A stretch of 64,000 bases of DNA from contig NZ_QPJC01000001.1 in assembly GCF_003337235.1 (NCBI RefSeq), positions 400,353-464,352 on the forward strand, read 5' to 3'. The notes beneath the pieces are model-generated. The model was not told the origin of the DNA. It did not search any database and saw nothing but the letters and a program-made list of their open reading frames with translations. Origin of the DNA: Halopolyspora algeriensis. Its GTDB lineage: Bacteria > Actinomycetota > Actinomycetes > Mycobacteriales > Pseudonocardiaceae. The position numbers were made by a program, and so were the translations under genes. Numbering within the stretch: position 1 is the first letter of the stretch; each line of letters starts with the position of its first letter. Below are positions 37,225 to 45,866 of this stretch, piece after piece.

Positions 37225-37767
37225 ATGCGGACCCAACACGAGGAATCGTTCCGTGTGTTCGCGAGGGACCAGGCTGCGGCATTGCGTCGCTCGGCGTACC
37301 TGCTGTGCGGCGACTGGCATCTGGCCGAGGATCTCGTTCAGACCACGCTCACCAAGCTCTACCGGGCTTGGAGACGCGTGGACGAGAAGACGCAGGAAGC
37401 CTACGCACGCAAGACCCTGATGCGAACGTGGCTCGACGAACGGCGCAAACCCTGGCGCCGCGCGGAGAGCCGGGACGGAGTGGTTCCGGACACCGGTGAC
37501 TCCGAATCCGACCCTGCCGTAGCAGGCCAGCGTGCGCGGACACGGAACCTCGTTCTGCGCGCACTGGCCGAGGTCCCGCCACGACAGCGGGCGGTGCTCG
37601 TCTTGCGCTACTGGGAAGACCTCCCGACCGCCGAAGTGGCGGCGGCACTGAGGTGCTCCGAGGGCACGGTCAAAAGCCAGGCCTCACGCGGGTTGCAGAA
37701 CCTGCGGGGCGTGATCGCACAGCACGATCCCGACTACGTCGGTGTCGGTGCGGAAGGGACAGCGTGA
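37225..37767 (+). CDS. SigE-family ECF sigma factor (pair 2)
   Basis: A 180-aa sigma factor. Region 2 is RRSAYLLCGDWHLAEDLVQTTLTKLY; region 4 is EVPPRQRAVLVLRYWEDLPTAEVAAALRCSEGTVKSQASR. It is a paralogue of the gene at 34697, with matching CGDWH and a matching RKPWRR linker. ATG 37225 behind AAGGAG. Its TGA overlaps the ATG of the next gene by one base. Confidence 0.93.
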   Translation: MRTQHEESFRVFARDQAAALRRSAYLLCGDWHLAEDLVQTTLTKLYRAWRRVDEKTQEAYARKTLMRTWLDERRKPWRRAESRDGVVPDTGDSESDPAVAGQRARTRNLVLRALAEVPPRQRAVLVLRYWEDLPTAEVAAALRCSEGTVKSQASRGLQNLRGVIAQHDPDYVGVGAEGTA

Positions 37768-38624
37768 TGGACGAGCGGACACTGCGCGAGGGCATGCGGG
37801 ATGCCGTCGGTGGCGAACCACCGTTGGGATTCGACCCCGACCAGGTGGTCGACAAGGCCGGCCGGGAGCAGCGCAAACGGCGTGCGATGGTCGGCACCGG
37901 CCTGGCGACCCTGGTGGTCCTCGCCGGGGTCGCCACGATACCCGGGGCGCTGGGCGCCTACGACCAGCGTTCGGTGACACCTGCCGCACCGGTGGTCGAG
38001 ACGTCTCCGTCGAAGGACGAGGACCTTCCCCTCCCCGGCATGGACCCGGCCGAGCCGGAGAAGGAGTCGGGCGCCGAGATCAACTACCCGGAGAAGAAGC
38101 TCGGCCCTCACGAGAAGTCGCTCGCTCAGCACGCCGGAAAGGCCGTGGCCGAGGTGGCCCCGAACATGGACGACGTGCACGTGGTGCACTCCTCCATCCC
38201 GGTCCGCGGGAAGCCGGAAACGGACAAAACCCGCAGACTGGAGATCACCGTGGGATTCACCGACGAGGTCGGCCCGACTTCGACCATGGTGAGCATTCAC
38301 GCACCGGGCACGGTCTCGGAGTCCCCTTCCCGGATCTGTGCACCCGACTCCGGCGATGAGCTCACACGGCGGCAATGCCGGGTGATTTCGCAGGAGGACG
38401 GGTCGACGCTGGTGAGCTCGCTGGCCGCCCCCGACGAGGGACCGCGGGGAGCGCTCGTGCGGACGGTCCGCCACTTCCGCACCAACGGCGCCGTCGTGCA
38501 AGCCTCCGCCTACACCTTCAACCCGCAGCAGCTCGATCCGAGCAAACTGCGCCGGGAAACCGCTCTCACCGACGAACAGCTCACCGAACTGGTCACCGAC
38601 CCGGCTTTCACCCTGACCGAGTAA
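37767..38624 (+). CDS. One-TM membrane protein, probable sigma-factor partner (pair 2)
   Basis: A 285-aa protein with a short cytoplasmic segment (MDERTLREGMRDAVGGEPPLGFD..VVDKAGREQRKRR), one TM (GTGLATLVVLAGVATIPG) and a large acidic extracytoplasmic domain with two Cys. It has the same architecture as the 35230 protein but little obvious identity beyond the N-terminal segment. Partner role inferred from the TGATG coupling. Confidence 0.82.
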   Translation: MDERTLREGMRDAVGGEPPLGFDPDQVVDKAGREQRKRRAMVGTGLATLVVLAGVATIPGALGAYDQRSVTPAAPVVETSPSKDEDLPLPGMDPAEPEKESGAEINYPEKKLGPHEKSLAQHAGKAVAEVAPNMDDVHVVHSSIPVRGKPETDKTRRLEITVGFTDEVGPTSTMVSIHAPGTVSESPSRICAPDSGDELTRRQCRVISQEDGSTLVSSLAAPDEGPRGALVRTVRHFRTNGAVVQASAYTFNPQQLDPSKLRRETALTDEQLTELVTDPAFTLTE

Positions 38625-38649
38625 CCATCCCCGGACTCCCTTCCCGACC

Positions 38650-38686
38650 ACGGCGAGCCGCGTTCGTATCGAGCGCGGCTCGTCGT
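38650..38686 (+). terminator. Hairpin after sigma/partner pair 2
   Basis: Thirteen-nt arms 38650-38662 (ACGGCGAGCCGCG) and 38674-38686 pair at 12 of 13 positions around an 11-nt loop, 26 nt after the stop and just before purB. Confidence 0.7.
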
Positions 38687-38717
38687 GCGTCCGGTCACGC
38701 AAGTATCCTGGCTGCTC

Positions 38718-40151
38718 GTGACGGTCAAGCCCAACATTCCCGACGCCCTCGCCTCCCGCTATGCCTCGCCCGAGCTGGTCGAGTTGTGGTCACCACAGCA
38801 CAAGGTCGTCCTGGAGCGCCGGTTGTGGTTGGCCGTGCTGCGTGCGCAGTCCGACCTCGGCATCGAGGTGCCCGAGCAGGCCCTGACCGACTACGAACGG
38901 GTGCTGGAGCAGGTGGACCTCGATTCCATCGCCGAACGCGAGCGCCGGACCCGGCACGACGTGAAGGCACGCATCGAGGAGTTCAACGCACTGGCCGGGC
39001 ACGAGCACGTGCACAAGGGCATGACCTCGCGCGACCTGACCGAGAACGTCGAACAGCTGCAGGTGCGCCGCAGTCTGGAACACGTGCGCGACCGCACGGT
39101 CGCCGTCCTCGCCCGCCTCGGGCAACTGGCCGGCGAACACGGTGAACTCGTCATGGCCGGGCGCTCCCACAATGTCGCGGCGCAGGCCACCACCCTGGGC
39201 AAACGTTTCGCCACCGCCGCCGACGAACTGCTGGTGGCCTTCCACCGGCTGGAGGAGCTGCTCACCCGCTATCCCCTGCGGGGTGTCAAGGGCCCGGTCG
39301 GCACCGCGCAGGACGCGCTCGACCTGTTCGACGGCGACGCGGACAAGCTCGCCGAACTCGAACGCCGCGTGGCCGGACACCTCGGCTTCGGCAGGACACT
39401 GACCAGCGTCGGCCAGGTGTATCCGCGCTCGATGGATTTCGAGGTCCTCACCACGCTGTCCCAGCTCGCCGCCGCACCCTCCAGCATGGCCAAGACCATC
39501 CGGCTGATGGCCGGGCAGGAGCTGGTGACCGAGGGGTTCAAACCCGGCCAGGTCGGCTCCAGCGCGATGCCGCACAAGATGAACACCCGCTCCTGCGAGC
39601 GCGTCAACGGCCTCGCGGTCGTGCTGCGCGGCTACGTGTCCATGACCGGCGAACTCGCCGGGGACCAGTGGAACGAGGGGGACGTGTCGTGCTCGGTGGT
39701 GCGCCGGGTCGCCCTGCCGGACGCGTTCTTCGCCTTCGACGGGCTGTTCGAGACCTTCCTGACGGTGCTCGACGAGTTCGGGGCCTTCCCCGCGATCGTG
39801 GCCCGTGAACTCGACCGCTACCTGCCGTTCCTGGCGACGACGAAGGTGCTGATGGCCGCCGTACGAACGGGAGTCGGGCGCGAGACGGCGCACGAGGCGA
39901 TCAAGGAGAATGCCGTCGCGGTCGCGCTGGACATGCGGGAACGGGGCATCGAGCGCAATGATCTTCTCGATCGGCTCGCCGCCGACGAGCGTCTGCCGCT
40001 GGGCCGGGATCAACTCGGGGAACTGCTGGCCGACCGGCTCGACTTCACCGGCGCGGCCGCCGACCAGGTCCGCGACGTCGTCGCCGAGATCTCCCGCGTC
40101 ACGGCACGGTACCCCCAGGCCGCCGCCTACTCGCCGTCGGCGATCCTGTGA
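38718..40151 (+). CDS. purB: Adenylosuccinate lyase
   Basis: Acts twice in purine synthesis (SAICAR to AICAR, adenylosuccinate to AMP). The 477-aa fumarase-superfamily protein has [27 protein letters not shown], the catalytic-His loop [16 protein letters not shown] and the signature [15 protein letters not shown] 38718 starts [17 protein letters not shown]. purC, which makes one of its substrates, follows 118 nt later. Confidence 0.96.
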   Translation: MTVKPNIPDALASRYASPELVELWSPQHKVVLERRLWLAVLRAQSDLGIEVPEQALTDYERVLEQVDLDSIAERERRTRHDVKARIEEFNALAGHEHVHKGMTSRDLTENVEQLQVRRSLEHVRDRTVAVLARLGQLAGEHGELVMAGRSHNVAAQATTLGKRFATAADELLVAFHRLEELLTRYPLRGVKGPVGTAQDALDLFDGDADKLAELERRVAGHLGFGRTLTSVGQVYPRSMDFEVLTTLSQLAAAPSSMAKTIRLMAGQELVTEGFKPGQVGSSAMPHKMNTRSCERVNGLAVVLRGYVSMTGELAGDQWNEGDVSCSVVRRVALPDAFFAFDGLFETFLTVLDEFGAFPAIVARELDRYLPFLATTKVLMAAVRTGVGRETAHEAIKENAVAVALDMRERGIERNDLLDRLAADERLPLGRDQLGELLADRLDFTGAAADQVRDVVAEISRVTARYPQAAAYSPSAIL

Positions 40152-40269
40152 TCGCGACCGGGTGTGGTGCTTGATCGGCGATTTCCGCTCGGTCCGGGAT
40201 CACCGTCGAGCGGCGCACCCGAAGGACCCGCCGTACGAGCGGGCTCGTCCGGTGCGGGATACTCGCTGC

Positions 40270-41160
40270 GTGTCCACCCTCGCCGACTACCCCTGCATCG
40301 CCGCGGGCAAGATCCGGCAGCTGTATGCCGTGGACGACGATCACCTGCTGATGGTCGCCTCCGACCGGATCTCCGCCTACGACCACGTGCTGAGCACTCC
40401 GATCCCGGACAAGGGCCGCGTGCTGACGGCGATGAGCGTGTTCTGGTTCGAACTGCTCTCCGACTCCGACCATCATCTGGTCTCCGCCGACGACCCGCGC
40501 ATCCCCGGCGAGGTGCGCGGTCGCGCACTGCTGGTGCGCAGGCTGGAGATGCTGCCGGTGGAATGTGTGGCGCGCGGATATCTCACCGGCTCCGGGCTCG
40601 CCGAGTACCGCCGCACCGGCACGGTGTGCGGTGTGGAACTGCCCGACGGACTCACCGAGGCGTCGCGGCTACCGGAGCCGATCTTCACCCCCGCGACGAA
40701 GGCGGAACTGGGTGAGCACGACGAGAACGTGAGTTTCGAGGCCGTGGCCCGCACCGTGGGCAGGCAGCGCGCGGAGCAACTGCGCGAGAGAACGCTGCAG
40801 CTCTACCGACGCGCTGCCGAGCACGCCGAGGACCGCGGGGTGATCCTCGCCGACACGAAGTTCGAGTTCGGTATCTCGGCCGCGGGCACGCTCGTCCTCG
40901 GCGACGAGGTCCTCACTCCCGACTCCTCCCGGTACTGGCCCGCCGACGACCATGTGGTCGGCCGCACCCAGGAGTCCTTCGACAAGCAATACGTGCGCGA
41001 TTGGCTGACCTCGCCCGCATCCGGATGGGACCGGGCTTCCGATCTGCCTCCGCCGGAGCTTCCCGAGGAGGTGGTGGCCGCCACCCGCGCCCGCTATCTC
41101 GAGGCCTACACGCGGATCACCGGCCGCGATCTCGCCGATTGGCCCACTCCGGATGCCTGA
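40270..41160 (+). CDS. purC: SAICAR synthase
   Basis: Phosphoribosylaminoimidazole-succinocarboxamide synthase, 296 aa. Visible features: [29 protein letters not shown], the signature [29 protein letters not shown], and [14 protein letters not shown] with [12 protein letters not shown] 40270. It lies downstream of purB in the same direction. Confidence 0.96.
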   Translation: MSTLADYPCIAAGKIRQLYAVDDDHLLMVASDRISAYDHVLSTPIPDKGRVLTAMSVFWFELLSDSDHHLVSADDPRIPGEVRGRALLVRRLEMLPVECVARGYLTGSGLAEYRRTGTVCGVELPDGLTEASRLPEPIFTPATKAELGEHDENVSFEAVARTVGRQRAEQLRERTLQLYRRAAEHAEDRGVILADTKFEFGISAAGTLVLGDEVLTPDSSRYWPADDHVVGRTQESFDKQYVRDWLTSPASGWDRASDLPPPELPEEVVAATRARYLEAYTRITGRDLADWPTPDA

Positions 41161-41177
41161 TCGGTTCGTGCACGGCC

Positions 41178-41813
41178 TCACACGGTGGCGGGCTCGCTCT
41201 TGGTCAGCACGGTGATCGTCGTGTCCTGCGGGCGGAGCTGCTCGAACATGCGGTAGTGCATCTGCGGCATCGCCAGCACCGCCTCGTGGATCGGGACGGT
41301 GACCCGGGGAGCCACTGCACGCAGGAAGTCCACCGCTTCGGACAGCTTCAGCCACGGGGCCCCGGTCGGCAGCCCCAGCACGTCGATCCGCTGTTCGGGC
41401 ACGTGGAACGCGTCTCCCGGGTGGTAGAAAGCGCCTCCGTCGACCACGTATCCGGCATTGGCCACGAGCGGGATGTCCGGGTGGATGACCGCGTGCTCAC
41501 CACCGACGACGTCGACCGACGTGCCTCCCAGTTCCAGCGCGTCCCCCGCGTGGACGGCCTCGACGGTCAGGTCGGCCTCGGTGAGAGTTGCCGCCGAGGC
41601 GGGGTCGGCGATGAGGCGCGCACCCGGGTTGTTCCCGAGCAGCTCCGGGAGACGTTCGACGTCCAGGTGATCGGGGTGCTGGTGGGTGATCAGCACCGCA
41701 TCCAGTTCCCGGGTGCCCTCGAAGTCGGTGGAGAAGGTGCCGGGGTCGATCAGCATCCGTGCCGAATCGGTCTCCAGCAGGACGCAGGAGTGTCCGAAGT
41801 GGGTGATCCGCAA
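41178..41813 (-). CDS. Metallo-beta-lactamase-fold hydrolase
   Basis: A 211-aa protein of the UlaG-like MBL group. It has RITHFGHSCVLLET, the metal motif THQHPDHLD (HxHxDH variant), YHPGDAFHV and VPIHEAV. The likely start is TTG 41813 with GAGGAG 6 nt upstream, matching the usual family N-terminus. ATG 41885, also with a fair RBS, would add 24 residues of weakly coding sequence. It lies downstream of tetR on the same strand. The substrate is unknown. Confidence 0.85.
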   Translation of the reverse strand: MRITHFGHSCVLLETDSARMLIDPGTFSTDFEGTRELDAVLITHQHPDHLDVERLPELLGNNPGARLIADPASAATLTEADLTVEAVHAGDALELGGTSVDVVGGEHAVIHPDIPLVANAGYVVDGGAFYHPGDAFHVPEQRIDVLGLPTGAPWLKLSEAVDFLRAVAPRVTVPIHEAVLAMPQMHYRMFEQLRPQDTTITVLTKSEPATV

Positions 41814-41910
41814 TGTCGTCTCCTCGGTGTCTTTCGTCAGGTCGGTCTTGCTCGGACGTGTTTTTGTCGATGGCTCGGCGACCATCGGAATCCTCTCGGC
41901 GACGACCTGC

Positions 41911-42618
41911 CTACGAGGGCTTCCAACGATGCCCGTGGAGCATGTCACCGAAGCCCATCCACACCAGGTTCATCAGCCGTCGCGACAGGCCGTCGGCGGT
42001 GTGCTCGGGGTGATCGAGCCACCAGTCCATCATCGACTCCCCCGCACCGACCAGCGCGGCGGCGAACGGCTCCATCTGCTCGGTCTGCACCGGCTGCTCG
42101 GCTGCCGCGGTGGCACGCGTGAGCAGAGACGCGATCAGGGCCACGGCACGGTCGCGCCACTCGGCGAGCTCTCCGGAGAAGGGCTCCCCCTGGATGTTCG
42201 CCTGCCGGTGCAGGACCGTCCAGCTCGCCCGGTTGTCGCTGACGTACTCGAAAAAAGCCCGCAGCCCGCGCCACAGTTGCTCGTCGGTGGCCAGACTCTC
42301 GTCCACCGCCTCGCCGATGGCCTCGATGAGCCGGCTCGCCTCCCGCCGGATGCAGGCGACGAACAGTTCGTCCTTCGCTCCGAGATAGGCATAGATCATC
42401 GGTTTGGAGATCCCGGCGGCCTCGGAAATCTCGTCCATCGCGGCCTGGTGGAAACCGTGCTCGGCGAAGACCCGTACGGCCGCGTCCAGGATCTGACGCT
42501 CCCGTACCGAGCGGGGGAGCCGCCTGGACTTGGGTTTCGGGCGCTCGGAGCGCTCGCTCGGCGGCTGTTCGTCCGGTGGCCGCTCCTCTGGTGGCCGCTC
42601 ACCTCTCGCATGGTGCAC
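41911..42618 (-). CDS. TetR-family regulator of the SCP2/acyl-CoA dehydrogenase locus
   Basis: A 235-aa protein. A charged, Pro-rich N-terminus of about 30 residues precedes the HTH (RQILDAAVRVFAEHGFHQAAMDEISEAAGISKPMIYAYLGAKDEL). The C-terminal helical domain suits an acyl or acyl-CoA ligand. GTG start at 42618. Transcribed away from the SCP2 gene; the shared 95-nt gap holds nested palindromes. Confidence 0.9.
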   Translation of the reverse strand: MHHARGERPPEERPPDEQPPSERSERPKPKSRRLPRSVRERQILDAAVRVFAEHGFHQAAMDEISEAAGISKPMIYAYLGAKDELFVACIRREASRLIEAIGEAVDESLATDEQLWRGLRAFFEYVSDNRASWTVLHRQANIQGEPFSGELAEWRDRAVALIASLLTRATAAAEQPVQTEQMEPFAAALVGAGESMMDWWLDHPEHTADGLSRRLMNLVWMGFGDMLHGHRWKPS

Positions 42619-42660
42619 GCTCGCACAGTAGAACAGAGAGATCGCGCGTGTGTCTTGCCG

Positions 42661-42704
42661 CCATTACCTACCGAAACGTATTCTTACTCGCCAGTAGGTA
42701 ATGG
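42661..42704. promoter_or_regulatory. Nested palindromes between tetR and SCP2 genes
   Basis: Outer perfect 11-bp inverted repeat CCATTACCTAC (42661-42671) and GTAGGTAATGG (42694-42704). Inside is TACT-N4-AGTA (42685-42696), sharing its right half with the outer repeat. It ends at the SCP2 RBS, so bound repressor would block initiation. Operator role inferred. Confidence 0.68.
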
Positions 42705-42713
42705 AGGATGGTC

Positions 42714-43265
42714 ATGACGGATTCCGACCCGATCACCGCACTCGGTACGACCGACCCGAAGAAAGTGAGCCGGGAGGAGTTCGTCACCCTGCTCGAAGCC
42801 GCTTCCGAAGCGGCCACCGACGGAGGCGGGGTGGACCTGAGCTCACTCGGCGCGGAACAGTTCGCCCGCCTGATCTCCCGGGCCTCGACCGCACAGATCG
42901 AAGCCGTGATGGCGCGCCCGGAACTGCGCGAGAACGTCCTCGACGAGGTGTTCCGGCGCATGGGCGAACACTACAAGTCCGACAAGGCACGTTCGACCGA
43001 GGCCGTGGTGCGCTGGCGCATCGGCACCGACGAGCACGATCATCTCCGCTACGAGTGCGTGCTGTCCGGCGGCACCTGCACGGTCGGCAAGCAACCCGAG
43101 CACGAGCCACGCGCCACGATCACGCTGGGCCCGGTGGAGTTCCTCAAACTCGCCTCCGGCAACGCCTCCGCCCCGACGCTGTTCATGACCGGCAAGCTCA
43201 AGGTCGCCGGGGATGTCGGCTTCGCCGCCGGACTCACCAAACTCTTCCAGATCCCGAAGGCGTGA
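42714..43265 (+). CDS. SCP2 sterol/lipid-carrier domain protein
   Basis: A 183-aa protein. The N-terminal ~80 residues are helical (SREEFVTLLEAASEAA). The SCP2 domain follows (VRWRIG..HDHLRYECVLSGGTCTVGK..PRATITLGPVEFLKLASG..APTLFMTGKLKVAGDVGFAAGLTKLFQIP). SCP2 folds bind fatty acyls or sterols. ATG 42714 was chosen for GGAGG 7 nt upstream over ATG 42708. It precedes an acyl-CoA dehydrogenase by 46 nt. Confidence 0.9.
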   Translation: MTDSDPITALGTTDPKKVSREEFVTLLEAASEAATDGGGVDLSSLGAEQFARLISRASTAQIEAVMARPELRENVLDEVFRRMGEHYKSDKARSTEAVVRWRIGTDEHDHLRYECVLSGGTCTVGKQPEHEPRATITLGPVEFLKLASGNASAPTLFMTGKLKVAGDVGFAAGLTKLFQIPKA

Positions 43266-43311
43266 ACTCGCCCACCGGCCACACCGACCGACCGACCCCC
43301 GAAGGACGGCC

Positions 43312-44523
43312 ATGAGTTTCTCCCTGGAGCTGAACGAGGAGCAGCAGGAGCTGCGCGACTGGGTGCGCGGCTTCGCCGACAAGGTCATCCGGCCGGCTGC
43401 GCGCGAGTGGGACGAGCGCGAGGAAACGCCGTGGCCGATCATCCAGGAGGCCGCCAAGATCGGGCTGTACGGCTTCGAGACGTTGGCCGCCTTCTGGGCC
43501 GACGAAACAGGCCTGTCGCTGCCGATCGCCAACGAGGAGCTCTTCCGGGGGGACGGCGGCATCGGGATGTCGATCTTCGGCACGACCCTCGCCGTGGCCG
43601 GGATCTTCTCCGCGGGCACGCCCGATCAGCTCGCCGAGTGGGTACCCGAGTGCTACGGCGATGTCGACGAGCCGAAGGTCGCCGCGTTCTGCTCCTCGGA
43701 GCCGGAAGCCGGCTCCGACGTCTCGGCCATGCGCACCCGCGCGGTCTACGACGAAGCCACCGACGAGTGGGTCCTCAACGGCCAGAAGGCCTGGGCGACC
43801 AACGGCGGCATCGCCAACATCCACGTGGTGCAGGCCGTCGTGGATCCCGAACTCGGTTCCCGCGGACAGGCCGCCTTCGTCGTTCCGCCCGGCACCCCGG
43901 GACTGTCGGCACCGAGCAAGATCCACAAGCACGGGCTGCGCGCCTCGCACACCGCCGATGTGTTTCTCGACAACGTCCGGATCCCCGGCCGGTGCCTGCT
44001 GGGCGGCAAGGACAAGCTGGATGAGCGGATCGCCCGGGCCCGCGAGGGCGGCAAGGCCAGCGGCCAGGCCGCGATGCGCACCTTCGAGCTCTCCCGCCCG
44101 ACCGTCGGGGCGCAGGCCATCGGTATCGCGCGGGCGGCCTACGAGGAGGCGCTGGAGTACGCCCGGCAGCGGGAGACCTTCGGGCGCCCGATCATCGACA
44201 ACCAGTCGATCGCGTTCACCCTCGCCGACATGAAAATGGAGATCGACGCCGCCCGCCTGCTGGTGTGGCGAGCAGCGTGGATGGGCCGCAGCGAGGAACC
44301 GTTCACCGCCGGTGAGGGCTCGATGTCGAAGCTCAAGGCGGGCCGGGTGGCGACGTGGGCCACCGAACGGGCCATTCAGATCCTCGGCGGCAACGGCTAC
44401 ACCCGGGAGTTCCCGGTCGAGCGGATGCACCGCGACGCCAAGATCTACGACATCTTCGAGGGCACCGAGCAGATTCAGCAGTTGGTGGTGGCCAGGGCCG
44501 TCTCCGGGCGGCACATCGCCTGA
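43312..44523 (+). CDS. Acyl-CoA dehydrogenase
   Basis: FAD enzyme for alpha,beta-desaturation of an acyl-CoA, 403 aa. It has FCSSEPEAGSDVSAMRTRA (FAD/substrate motif), LNGQKAWATNGG, GRPIIDNQSIAFTLADM, QILGGNGYTREFPVERMHRDAKI and YDIFEGTEQIQQL with the catalytic-base Glu. ATG 43312. Cotranscribed with SCP2 and probably under the same TetR. Chain-length preference is not evident. Confidence 0.94.
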   Translation: MSFSLELNEEQQELRDWVRGFADKVIRPAAREWDEREETPWPIIQEAAKIGLYGFETLAAFWADETGLSLPIANEELFRGDGGIGMSIFGTTLAVAGIFSAGTPDQLAEWVPECYGDVDEPKVAAFCSSEPEAGSDVSAMRTRAVYDEATDEWVLNGQKAWATNGGIANIHVVQAVVDPELGSRGQAAFVVPPGTPGLSAPSKIHKHGLRASHTADVFLDNVRIPGRCLLGGKDKLDERIARAREGGKASGQAAMRTFELSRPTVGAQAIGIARAAYEEALEYARQRETFGRPIIDNQSIAFTLADMKMEIDAARLLVWRAAWMGRSEEPFTAGEGSMSKLKAGRVATWATERAIQILGGNGYTREFPVERMHRDAKIYDIFEGTEQIQQLVVARAVSGRHIA

Positions 44524-44786
44524 GTGAGCGAGAGCGCCGAATCGCACCGCTTGCCCTCGTGGTGAGCGGGATCACCGGATCGCCACTGTTCGCCTTCGAG
44601 TGTCTGCGGGGTGTCCGGGGCATTGCGTGTTGTTTGCCACGGAATCACGTGAAGGACTTCCGTGTTTTCCTCGAAGGGCGCACTGTTCCAGGAGCACAGG
44701 ATCCCGACGTTCGGATGCACCACACCCGAACGGGTCAAAACGGGCACCTGACTGCTGAGAGCACCGTTCCGGCACTTCCCGTCCGT

Positions 44787-44810
44787 CGTGCGGTCGTCAC
44801 GGACCGCACG
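44787..44810. other. Hairpin or operator within the 416-nt gap 44524-44939
   Basis: A perfect 9-bp inverted repeat CGTGCGGTC/GACCGCACG with a 6-nt loop. The rest of the gap holds no convincing gene; it is less GC-rich than the flanks and probably contains the promoter of the next gene. Confidence 0.4.
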
Positions 44811-44939
44811 TACCGTATGGGTCCCGCGCCGGGGGAGTTTCATGCGCGGGTGTGTGGGTACAGGCGTCAGGAACACCGGATACCCGAGTGGACCGGTGTC
44901 TTCGGACACGGCTTCGAGAGCGAATGGGAGAGCGAAGCG

Positions 44940-45269
44940 GTGAGCAAGGCCACAACCGACCCCGATACCCCGATCTTCGGTGAGCTTCACCAGGAGTTGG
45001 AGCTGCCCGAGATCGACGTGCACGACTTCGAGGCACACGACTTCGGATTCCCGAAGGACCTGTCCGCCTTCGAAGGCACCGAGACAGGCGAGGCCGTGAG
45101 TTCCGCGGAGGCGACCTCCGAGGAAGGCGCAGCCGCCGGAGAGGACACCGAGGCGAGCACAGCGGCCTCCACACCTTCGGCCACCTCCACCGCGCAGGAG
45201 GAATCTTCCGGAGAAACGTCGGGGACGCAGACCCCTTCGCGCGGAGGACGTCGCCGCAGGGAAGACTGA
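44940..45269 (+). CDS. Small acidic protein, unknown function
   Basis: A 109-aa protein, MSKATTDPDTPIFGELHQELELPE. The N-terminal half carries LEIDVHDFEAHDFGFPKDLSAF-like acidic text (split as EIDVHDFEAHDFGFP), the second half is Ser/Thr/Glu/Ala low complexity, and it ends in a basic cluster GGRRRRED. GTG 44940 with GGGAGAG upstream. The frame is open further upstream but the sequence there looks non-coding. No family is recognised; it may be disordered. Confidence 0.55.
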   Translation: MSKATTDPDTPIFGELHQELELPEIDVHDFEAHDFGFPKDLSAFEGTETGEAVSSAEATSEEGAAAGEDTEASTAASTPSATSTAQEESSGETSGTQTPSRGGRRRRED

Positions 45270-45320
45270 TTCTCGCGCTGCTCGCGGAACCGTGTCAGGG
45301 GTCGGTGCCAAGCTGCCGCC

Positions 45321-45788
45321 ATGGCGACATGGCAGCAGTTCACCGAACAAGCTCCCGACCTCGCGAGTTCGGCACGAGCCCGCTTCGAGGCTCACACGCA
45401 TCACGTGCTGGCGACCCTGCGCCGCGACGGATCACCCCGGGTCAGCGGGACCGAGGTGCAGTTCCACGGACCGGAGCTGACCATCGGTTCGATGTGGGGC
45501 GCCCTCAAGGCACGCGATCTGCAGCGCGACGGCCGCTGCGCGGTGCACGCCCACCCCACCGACGCCTCGATGGACGGTGGGGACGCGAAGGTCACCGCCC
45601 GTGCCGTCGAGGTGACCGAGGCCGACGAGCTCGACGCTTTCCGCGAGGCCACCGGGCCACCGCCGGGTGACTTCCACCTGTTCCGGCTCGATCTCGACGA
45701 GGTGGTGCACACCGCCGTCGACGGCGATCACCTGCTGATCCGGCTGTGGCGGCCGGGCCGGGGCGTCACCGAGTTCCGGCGGCAGTAG
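45321..45788 (+). CDS. PPOX-family flavin/F420-binding protein
   Basis: A 155-aa split-beta-barrel protein of the pyridoxamine-phosphate-oxidase class. It has HVLATLRRDGSPRVSGTEVQF, IGSMWGALKARDLQRDGRCAVH and a C-terminal beta strand pair. Such proteins bind FMN or F420; the reaction is not predictable. ATG 45321. Its last 25 nt lie inside the left 90-bp direct repeat, so its 3' end is duplicated at 47229. Confidence 0.85.
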   Translation: MATWQQFTEQAPDLASSARARFEAHTHHVLATLRRDGSPRVSGTEVQFHGPELTIGSMWGALKARDLQRDGRCAVHAHPTDASMDGGDAKVTARAVEVTEADELDAFREATGPPPGDFHLFRLDLDEVVHTAVDGDHLLIRLWRPGRGVTEFRRQ

Positions 45789-45851
45789 ACCCGATGCGGG
45801 TGAACGGAACTTTCACCCCCGTGGAGGAGACGAAAGTTCCGTTCACTCCCG
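45762..45851 (+). repeat. Left 90-bp direct repeat flanking the AAA/DUF4143 gene
   Basis: Identical at 87 of 90 positions to 47229-47318 (differences A/G, G/A, C/T). It comprises the last codons of the PPOX gene plus its terminator hairpin. Confidence 0.92.
45800..45846 (+). terminator. Terminator hairpin after PPOX gene (left repeat)
   Basis: A perfect 15-bp inverted repeat GTGAACGGAACTTTC/GAAAGTTCCGTTCAC (45800-45814, 45832-45846) with a 17-nt loop, 12 nt past the stop. Member of the GTGAACGG hairpin family. Confidence 0.8.
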
Positions 45852-45866
45852 CTCGGCTGCTGAGCA

